Below are positions 57,905-64,000 of a DNA stretch of 64,000 bases, one piece after another; position 1 is the stretch's first letter, and every line of letters starts with the position of its first letter. The position numbers and the translations under genes were made by a program. The stretch is from positions 19,080-83,079 of the forward strand of contig NZ_JAHESC010000035.1 in NCBI RefSeq assembly GCF_018598185.1, read 5' to 3'. This DNA comes from Dawidia soli (GTDB lineage Bacteria > Bacteroidota > Bacteroidia > Cytophagales > Cyclobacteriaceae). The notes under the pieces were generated by a model. That model searched no databases and was not told the origin of the DNA. It saw nothing but the letters and a program-made list of their open reading frames with translations.

Positions 57905-59467
57905 TTATTCACCCAGCCAGCTTTTTAGTATTGCCTGCTGCTCCGCGCCGGCCGTGGGGAGCGGCTTGATGGCAAAAGAGGCCTTTCCGTCCCGTACGGT
58001 GGTGTCGATGGCTAAACCCGCGTAGGCGAGGTATCGGGCATAGTCCACAGGTTTGGTAGTATACACATACTCGAACAGTTCCTTCAAAGGCGTGCCGGCC
58101 GCCGTCTCACACGCCTGTTGAAACTCGGCATCCGTAAAGCCTCGCTTCAGGGCCTGGTAGTAATGGCGGTATAGATACCGCATCACATCGTCCAGCGACT
58201 GTTTATTTCCACTGGCCTGGCGGATGCCCAGGTCCAGCAACAACCCCATGACCATACCCTTGTCGTAATAGGAGATCGTCTTCGATACGTCCGGCCGCTC
58301 GAAAGGATTGCCGTCCCACGTGTTGTAGCTGGCCTGCGCCAACGACTGATATAGGCGTCCGGTATTGTTTTCGTACGGCGCGATCGTATGCTGGAAGGCC
58401 GCCAGGAATGCCTCCCGGGTGATCAACCCCGCGCGGCGCAGCATGATATACTCGTAATACGACGTAAAGCCCTCCGACACCCATAGCAGGTTGGTACGGT
58501 TCTCACGATCGTAGTCGAACGGGCCCAGCTCCACCGGGCGGATCCGCTTCACATTGTAATGGTGAAAATATTCATGCGACAGGAAGCTCAGCATACGCTC
58601 GCGTCCCTCGGGCGTATTCAGCTCGTTGCCGTCAAAGCTCACCGCCGTCGAGTTCAGATGCTCGATGCCACCACGCCCCGGCCCGATCGCGATGAAGGTA
58701 TAATGCTTGTATGGAATATCGCCGATCAGGTCGGCCGCCAGTGTAACCGACCGCTTCAGCTCGTCCATAAATAGCTTGCGGTCAAAGGTGCCCAGCTTAT
58801 ACCCGATAAAACGATGCGGAACACCGTGCACCGTAAACGCCGGCAGCTCTTCCAGGTTGCCGATCAGGATCGGGCTGTCGAATAAGATATCGAAGTCCGG
58901 TGCGGTATAGGTATACTTCTTACCGGCCACCGAGTCCAGCCCGGTAGCAACACGGTTCCACGCCGGCGCCGGCTTCAGCGTAACCGTTACAGGATGTTGA
59001 AGCACACCGTCGGCATACATAAAGAGCCCGGGAGGAGCAATATACCCGTGCGTGTCGTCCAGGAAGTTCGCCGCCACAAAAGAAGTCGTGGCCTTAACGG
59101 AATACCGAAGCGTGATTCGCCGGGCCCGGAGACTAAACACGCGCCAGCCGGCGCGTCCGGCCTTCTCCCAGCGCACGGCCTTGCCGTTGCCATCCACCAC
59201 GCTGAAGTTCACCACATGGTCGGCGTAGTTCCGTACCTGGTACAGCCCCGGCATCCACGCCGGCATCTTAAACAGTACCGTATCGCGCAGCAGGTTCTCA
59301 CACGTAAACTCCACCTCAAACTGCTGATTGGCCGGCTTCGGCATCGATACGGTAAACGACAACGTGCTTTTTGAAGCCTGCTCCTGGCAGGCACTCAGTA
59401 CACCAATAAAAAGAAGTAATAAAAAGCCCGCAGACACGCGCAGCCGTATAGGAGGGAAGCGTAGCAT
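57905..59467 (-). CDS. M61-family metallopeptidase lipoprotein
   Basis: About 520 residues from MLRFPPIRLRVSAGFLLLLF (59467, with Met also at 59470); the longer frame begins at 59494. A lipoprotein signal ends at GVLSAC. The N-terminal domain (MPKPANQQFEVEFTCENLLRD) is typical for M61, and the peptidase domain has HEYFHHYNVKRIRP (zinc-binding HExxH) and the downstream Glu in LLWVSEGFTSYYEY. It is an aminopeptidase-like enzyme preferring small N-terminal residues. A C-terminal PDZ domain, found in many relatives, seems missing or degenerate. Downstream of GH95 on the same strand. Confidence 0.87.
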   Translation of the reverse strand: MLRFPPIRLRVSAGFLLLLFIGVLSACQEQASKSTLSFTVSMPKPANQQFEVEFTCENLLRDTVLFKMPAWMPGLYQVRNYADHVVNFSVVDGNGKAVRWEKAGRAGWRVFSLRARRITLRYSVKATTSFVAANFLDDTHGYIAPPGLFMYADGVLQHPVTVTLKPAPAWNRVATGLDSVAGKKYTYTAPDFDILFDSPILIGNLEELPAFTVHGVPHRFIGYKLGTFDRKLFMDELKRSVTLAADLIGDIPYKHYTFIAIGPGRGGIEHLNSTAVSFDGNELNTPEGRERMLSFLSHEYFHHYNVKRIRPVELGPFDYDRENRTNLLWVSEGFTSYYEYIMLRRAGLITREAFLAAFQHTIAPYENNTGRLYQSLAQASYNTWDGNPFERPDVSKTISYYDKGMVMGLLLDLGIRQASGNKQSLDDVMRYLYRHYYQALKRGFTDAEFQQACETAAGTPLKELFEYVYTTKPVDYARYLAYAGLAIDTTVRDGKASFAIKPLPTAGAEQQAILKSWLGE

Positions 59468-59508
59468 CATAGTTTTAGGAATGATAGAACGCAATATACA
59501 AAACTAGC

Positions 59509-59573
59509 TTGCTGGCGCAAGGTAAGCACCGATCCGCCAACTGGCGAAGGAGGTGCGGAACTTGCGCCAGCAA
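59509..59573. repeat. Modular palindromic intergenic repeat, copy 6 (short form)
   Basis: TTGCTGGCGCAAG (59509-59521) and CTTGCGCCAGCAA (59561-59573) are 13-bp perfect inverted repeats identical to the ends of copy 5. The interior has a short CGCCA/TGGCG stem. It lies 24 bp downstream of the GH95 stop codon, in the gap before the M61 gene. Confidence 0.78.
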
Positions 59574-59596
59574 AAGGGCCAGCAATAGTGCAAATT

Positions 59597-62038
59597 TTAA
59601 AACGTATAAGTCTTACCTGCCACCGTCACCAGATCATACTCATAAACCTTTCGCACTTGCTCTTGCCGGGCCGGAGCAGACACAACCATAGGTTCTTTCA
59701 CCGCGGCCACCGCAAAGAAGGCATTGCCGTTCGCGCCCCTGGCTTCTTTTAACCCCTTAAACTTCAACCGCTCATACACCCTCAACCGGCACACGCCGCC
59801 CAACGCCGACTTCACCACCAGCTTCGTGACCTTGCCGTCCTTCCAATCCAGGTCGACCGTAAAACCGCCCCGCGTCTTCAACCCGGTCACCTTGCCGGTA
59901 CTCCACGCATCCGGCAACGCCGGCAGTAAGTGTATCGCCCCGTCGTGACTCTGTACCAGCATCTCGGCAATACCCGAAGTACATCCAAAATTCCCGTCGA
60001 TCTGGAACGGCGGGTGCGCATCCAATAAATTCGGATACGTGCCCCCTTCGTTGTCATGCGAAGGCGTGAGCTGGTCCTGTATTAATTTATACGCGCGGTT
60101 ACCGTCCTGCAAGCGCGCCCACCAGTTCACCTTCCACCCCATAGACCACCCGGTGGACTTGTCGCCGCGATATACCAGCGACGTCCGTGCAGCCTGGAAC
60201 AACGCCGGATGCCGGTACGGCGACACCTGGTTGCTGGGATACAATCCATACAGGTGCGACACATGCCGGTGTTTATCATCCGGGCGGTCCAGGTCCTCCA
60301 GCCATTCCTGCAACTGGCCATGTTTGCCTACCTGCATCGGCGGCAACTTGCCCAGCTTCACGCGAATGGAGTCCGCCAACGCCTGGTCTGCACGAAGCAC
60401 CGCCGCCGCGCCGAGGAAATTCGAGAACACGTCAAATACCAGCTGGTTGTCCATGGTCGTGCCCGCGGTCATCGATACCCCGCGCTGGTGCTCATTCTCC
60501 GGCGACATCGACGGCGCCACCACCAGCCAGCCATGCGCAGGCTCCGTCTGCAAAACGTCGGCATAGAACAATGCCGCGCCCTTCAGCACATCATATACAC
60601 CCTTTAAAAAGCCCACATCCCCGGTATACAGGTAGTGCTGCCACAGGTGCTGCGACAACCAGGCGCCCCCCATGGGCCACATGCCGTAGAACGCACCGTC
60701 TACCGGCCCCGTGATCCGCCACAGGTCGGTGTTGTGGTGCGCCACCCACCCGCGTGCGCCATACATCTCCTTCGCGCTTTGGCGGCCCGTCACCGCCAGC
60801 TCTTTTAACATCGTGAACAAAGGCTCGTGCATTTCCGGCAAGGCCGTCACCTCCGCGGGCCAGTAGTTCATCTCGGTATTGATGTTGATGGTATATTTGC
60901 TGTCCCACGGCGGCATCAGCTGGTGATTCCACAATCCTTGTAACGTGGCGGGCTGCGTACCGGGCTGTGAGGCGCTGATCAGCAGGTAGCGGCCAAACTG
61001 GAAGTATAACGCCGCCAGCTGCGGGTCGTTGCCCGTGGCAAATTGCTGCAAGCGTGTGGGGATCGGTTGTTTCGTAGCCGCCGTCGTACCGAGATCGAGC
61101 GACACCCGGTGAAAGAATTTTTGATAGTAGCCGGTGTGATGACTTTTCGCCAGGGCATAGGGTTTCTTCAGCGCGGTGGGCAGATACCCCAGGGCCCTTT
61201 GATGGGCAGCGCCACCCAGGTCGTGATAGTTCCGAAAGTTCGTGCCCATGGAGATATATACCGTCAGGCTCCTGGCCTTCGCCACCACCAGCGCGCTATC
61301 GGTCGTTGTCAGCGTGCCACCCTCCAGCACCGGCGTCACCAGCGCCTCGAATTTCACCTGCCCCTTCTTACCCTCGTGACTGCTGGAAGTACCCGTTAAC
61401 ACGAGCCGCTGTCCGTCGCTGGAGGTCTGTTTGCTGGCATGCGGGCTCTTCAGCCGCAGGGTACAATCGATCGATCCGCCTTTTCCGGCCGTGATCTTCA
61501 TTACGATCACCTGGTCGGTGAACGAAGCAAACACCTCGCGCGTATACCACACGTTGTTCACCGCATACGCCGTCGACGCCACCGCCTCATGGATATTCAG
61601 GTCGCGTGTATAGTTCGTCGCCGCATCGTGGCCCGGAAAGTCGATGAGCAGATCGCCTACCGTCTGGTACGGCATGCCCTGGTTCACATTCGGACCGGCC
61701 ATTTTCTGTGCCGCCAGTTCCTGCGCCTCCCGGTACTTCCCGGCAAAGATCAACGAGCGGATCTCCGGCAACGCCTCGCGAAACCTGCCATCGGGCAGGT
61801 TGTTCCCCGGCCCGCCGGCCCACACCGTTTCTTCATTCAGTTGCAGCCGCTCCTGCGCCGCGCCCCCAAACACCATGGCCCCCAGCCGCCCGTTGCCGAC
61901 AGGCAGTGCCTCATTCCAATTCTCCGCCGGCGTATCGTACCACAACCTTAACAACTGACCCGGGGACTGGGCGTGACAAACCACGCCCGAAACGGAGAGC
62001 ATAAAAAGAATAAAAAGCCGGCGAGCAGGTTGCGTCAT
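59597..62038 (-). CDS. Glycoside hydrolase family 95 alpha-L-fucosidase
   Basis: 813 residues with a signal peptide (LFILFMLSVSGVVCHAQ). GH95 pattern: LWYDTPAENWNEALPVGNGR, LGAMVFGGAAQERLQLNEET, TVWAGGPGNN near 30-75; central barrel with GLWNHQLMPPWDSKYTININ, APSMSPENEHQ near 515 and the late VSHLYGLYPSNQVSP. GH95 enzymes remove alpha-1,2-linked L-fucose (or related alpha-L-galactose) by inversion. Secreted, so likely acts on plant or mucin-type glycans. No SusC/D partners are nearby. Confidence 0.93.
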   Translation of the reverse strand: MTQPARRLFILFMLSVSGVVCHAQSPGQLLRLWYDTPAENWNEALPVGNGRLGAMVFGGAAQERLQLNEETVWAGGPGNNLPDGRFREALPEIRSLIFAGKYREAQELAAQKMAGPNVNQGMPYQTVGDLLIDFPGHDAATNYTRDLNIHEAVASTAYAVNNVWYTREVFASFTDQVIVMKITAGKGGSIDCTLRLKSPHASKQTSSDGQRLVLTGTSSSHEGKKGQVKFEALVTPVLEGGTLTTTDSALVVAKARSLTVYISMGTNFRNYHDLGGAAHQRALGYLPTALKKPYALAKSHHTGYYQKFFHRVSLDLGTTAATKQPIPTRLQQFATGNDPQLAALYFQFGRYLLISASQPGTQPATLQGLWNHQLMPPWDSKYTININTEMNYWPAEVTALPEMHEPLFTMLKELAVTGRQSAKEMYGARGWVAHHNTDLWRITGPVDGAFYGMWPMGGAWLSQHLWQHYLYTGDVGFLKGVYDVLKGAALFYADVLQTEPAHGWLVVAPSMSPENEHQRGVSMTAGTTMDNQLVFDVFSNFLGAAAVLRADQALADSIRVKLGKLPPMQVGKHGQLQEWLEDLDRPDDKHRHVSHLYGLYPSNQVSPYRHPALFQAARTSLVYRGDKSTGWSMGWKVNWWARLQDGNRAYKLIQDQLTPSHDNEGGTYPNLLDAHPPFQIDGNFGCTSGIAEMLVQSHDGAIHLLPALPDAWSTGKVTGLKTRGGFTVDLDWKDGKVTKLVVKSALGGVCRLRVYERLKFKGLKEARGANGNAFFAVAAVKEPMVVSAPARQEQVRKVYEYDLVTVAGKTYTF

Positions 62039-62171
62039 AAAAAGCGGATTTGAGTTTCAGAATATACACAATACTAAAACACCCCACTTAATAACCCGTT
62101 AAAAACCGCTTAATGCCGATACGAACAGCAAAATAACAGGATGACCGGCGCCACCCGGGTGGGAGAATCCC

Positions 62172-62879
62172 TCAGTCGGGATCAAACACATATTTCTCTT
62201 TGCCCCAATACAATACAATCTTGTTTCCCTCCCACTGCATAGGGTGGAAAAACTGTGGATAAGCGAGTACATCTTCCTGGGTAATACCCGGCATTTCATC
62301 AAAGAATGCATGAGGTTTTTCAGCAACCGGACATTCACGGACTTCCCCGGTCGCAGCATTCTTAATCAATAGCCGGTAATCTGCGCTTCCCCAGTTTTCT
62401 CTCGCCTGAAGGGAGCAAATCCATTTCCCACCCTTGCCTGGCAATTCTTTGGTATAATTCTCGTAATAATCAGAGCTGGTCACGGTTTGATAGGCCTCCA
62501 TCAGTTGCGTCGTAGAACTTCCTTGGGCTGATGCAAACTCCATCAAAGCATGGTGGACCAGCGCAACGACCATTTCACGTTTTTGTTGATCGGTACTTCC
62601 CACGATTTTCGTTTCCGAAAGAAAAGTCCTGATGGCGCCGATCCGATCACCCTCGCGCCCGGTCGAAAATGGGGGCACGTCGAAGTACTGCGTGCTTTCC
62701 GCATTATCTATATGCAGTAGAATGATACTCGTACTTTTAAGACGGAGGCCGTTCGTTACCTTTCGCAGATAAAATGACGCTAATCGCCCCGCCAACACAC
62801 CCAATCGACGATTTACAAAAGGCGAATAACCATACGGAACAACGCGAATCTCGCGTAGCATCAAGAATCCATTGTCCAT
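62172..62879 (-). CDS. Unknown protein, 235 aa
   Basis: A soluble mixed-fold protein. The N-terminal half is rich in strands (MLREIRVVPYGYSPFVNRRL), and VHHALMEFASAQGSS is a helix near 110-124. No signal peptide or membrane segment, and I do not recognise a domain. The DNA is somewhat lower in GC than the neighbours, suggesting possible transfer. It starts at ATG 62879. Confidence 0.6.
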   Translation of the reverse strand: MDNGFLMLREIRVVPYGYSPFVNRRLGVLAGRLASFYLRKVTNGLRLKSTSIILLHIDNAESTQYFDVPPFSTGREGDRIGAIRTFLSETKIVGSTDQQKREMVVALVHHALMEFASAQGSSTTQLMEAYQTVTSSDYYENYTKELPGKGGKWICSLQARENWGSADYRLLIKNAATGEVRECPVAEKPHAFFDEMPGITQEDVLAYPQFFHPMQWEGNKIVLYWGKEKYVFDPD

Positions 62880-63071
62880 ACTATCTCTTTATTCCTCTGA
62901 AATCATTTTTTTTGCAACGTAGGCAATATCGCAAAAATCGGTAAATCGTGCCTGGTTCGAGGTACAGTCCTAAAACCAAGTGTTGGATCGGTAATATTCA
63001 AGGATCACGACTAAAGGCACAGGCTAAAGCAAATCAGCGCGCGCAGCGCGCAAAATTAATATCTGGTTCGA

Positions 63072-63146
63072 GTCTTCCGACCGAAGGGAGGGCGACCCGA
63101 TAGCTATCGGGTCGGACCTAGCATTGTTGCAGTCTCCGGACGGCCG
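63072..63146. repeat. Modular palindromic repeat, copy 7, entering a coding sequence
   Basis: 63072-63096 is identical to 35950-35974. A perfect 22-bp palindrome (63093-63114; halves CGACCCGATAG/CTATCGGGTCG) follows, then CAGTCTCCGGACGG, a variant of the TCCC-loop hairpin. The palindrome centre supplies the stop codon of the gene at 63104, and the second hairpin lies within its last codons. Confidence 0.72.
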
Positions 63147-64000
63147 TAGTGCCAGGTAGCGTCTAAAACCGAGGTTATTGTATACGAATAAGTAACCTCT
63201 TCGACAGGAGTCCCAAGATTCGTATTCCCCACCGTATACTGATACACAAAAGACGGCCCCGACTTCATCACCGTCTTCTCGCGCATCTTCTTCGACAGTC
63301 GAGGCTCTTTCAAAGGGGCAGAAGCACTCAGATCAGCCCCCTGTTCCCCCCGTTGCGCATCGTCCAACGACTCCGCCCCAGCTCCCGCAACACTCCCTGG
63401 CAGATTCCCGTCCGCCACATCCTTTCCCCCGGACACATCCTCACTTTCACTCTCACGCTCAAATCCCTTCCCCGCCACAATCCCCAAAATCTTCGCTGCC
63501 CCCGCACGGTTGATCTGGTTCACGTACCCATCATCCAGCGAATCCCCAAAGCAAATCCCGATCCCCAGCATCAGACTATACCCTGCCTGGGGCGGCAGCT
63601 GATCCAACGCCAGCTCCAACGTAGTGGCCGGTGATCCCTTCAACGCCGAATACCACGCCGACGAAGTATAGGTGCATCCATACATCGTTGTGTACCACTT
63701 CGGATGCTCAAACTTACCCGTGCCCGGATTGAACGTAAAATCCGGCACGATCCCCAGCGAGATGGTAATATTGAACTTCGAATGCCGGTTATTCGGGAAG
63801 AAATTGATATCGCGCACGAGCGCCGGGATCTCCACCTTCGCCGAGCGTTTTTCCACATCGATCGACCAGGTTAACGTGCTCCGCACCATCGAATCGAAGG
63901 TAGTATATTTGTTTAGTTGAAAGCCTTCCAGTAACTTCGGATGTTTCGAAAGCTCGATCGCCCGCCGACCCAACGCATTGGTGGAATCTTGTTTTTGAAT
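63104..64000 (-). CDS. Unknown protein, 5' end beyond window
   Basis: The frame is open to the window edge (IQKQDSTNALGRRAIELS...), so the N-terminus is missing. About 298 residues remain: beta-rich parts (FNITISLGIVPDFTFNPGTG, TSSAWYSALKGSPATTLELA), a low-complexity acidic/Ser linker near 180-220 (ERESESEDVSGGKD), and a basic patch (EPRLSKKMREKTVMKSG). I do not recognise a domain. The last residues (MLGPTR) are encoded by repeat copy 7, implying the repeat changed the natural end of the gene. Confidence 0.6.
   Translation of the reverse strand: MQKQDSTNALGRRAIELSKHPKLLEGFQLNKYTTFDSMVRSTLTWSIDVEKRSAKVEIPALVRDINFFPNNRHSKFNITISLGIVPDFTFNPGTGKFEHPKWYTTMYGCTYTSSAWYSALKGSPATTLELALDQLPPQAGYSLMLGIGICFGDSLDDGYVNQINRAGAAKILGIVAGKGFERESESEDVSGGKDVADGNLPGSVAGAGAESLDDAQRGEQGADLSASAPLKEPRLSKKMREKTVMKSGPSFVYQYTVGNTNLGTPVEEVTYSYTITSVLDATWHYGRPETATMLGPTR

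Noticed and set aside
27869..63146. CRISPR array
   Set aside because: The palindromic repeats are scattered over 35 kb with no regular spacers and no cas genes; they are intergenic repeats, not CRISPR.

Overview
The window reads as chromosomal DNA of a Bacteroidota species, most likely a Cytophagales/Chitinophagales-type soil or water bacterium with fairly high GC. Supporting signs are two proteins with type IX secretion (T9SS) C-terminal sorting domains, TonB receptors (one with a carboxypeptidase-like N-terminal domain), SusD-free surface lipoproteins, a fused ccoNO oxidase gene, permease-prefix FtsX transporters paired with PadR, and several TAnnTTTG-type -7 promoter boxes. Genus assignment is inference. 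No rRNA, tRNA, CRISPR array, transposase or prophage was seen.

Layout. 1-9568 (all minus strand) is a cbb3 oxidase region in two transcription units: ccoNO-ccoQ-ccoP-ccoG-fixH-TauE/SafE, and ccoI(fixI)-ccoS-hemN. Each unit has an FNR-like palindrome (CTGAT-N4-ATCAG and CTGAT-N4-GTCAG) 79-89 bp ahead of its first gene, so both are probably induced together when oxygen is low. 10125-11376 holds an unknown gene and truA. 11428-14977 is a His-rich membrane protein, a TonB receptor and a lipoprotein, which look like a metal or small-ligand uptake set. 15028-19017 holds an OMPLA-like protein, an M23 peptidase, a DUF481-like protein and small proteins.

19134-27860 is the most striking locus. A cobalamin riboswitch precedes five tightly packed genes: a T9SS-sorted beta-propeller, a T9SS-sorted surface protein, a BtuB-like TonB receptor, a BtuG-like propeller lipoprotein, and a lipoprotein paralogous to the N-terminal half of the second gene. 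Both extracellular capture modules therefore seem to occur twice, once as a T9SS cargo and once as a lipoprotein.

28278-34732 is a TetR-RND efflux operon with a perfect 16-bp palindrome in front of the regulator. 34963-43120 is a mixed stretch: DHFR-like reductase, XRE regulator, MFS exporter, Dps, membrane-bound AraC regulator, DoxX-like protein and a GH125 mannosidase. 43121-53643 holds an arginyltransferase-like protein, a GT8-like glycosyltransferase, M20 amidohydrolase, DinB-like protein, intradiol dioxygenase, pirin-like protein, FtsX permease/PadR, and two TonB_C-domain paralogs. 53694-64000 holds paired small lipoproteins, an orphan Cache-HAMP-GAF sensor, an AT-richer HEPN-like two-gene module, an M61 peptidase, a GH95 fucosidase and two unknown genes.

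At seven places, always just 3' of a gene, there are modular palindromic repeats built from recurring stems (CTGGCGC..GCGCCAG arms, GTC-TCCC-GAC hairpins). They behave like a dispersed intergenic repeat family, and one of them supplies the stop codon of a gene.
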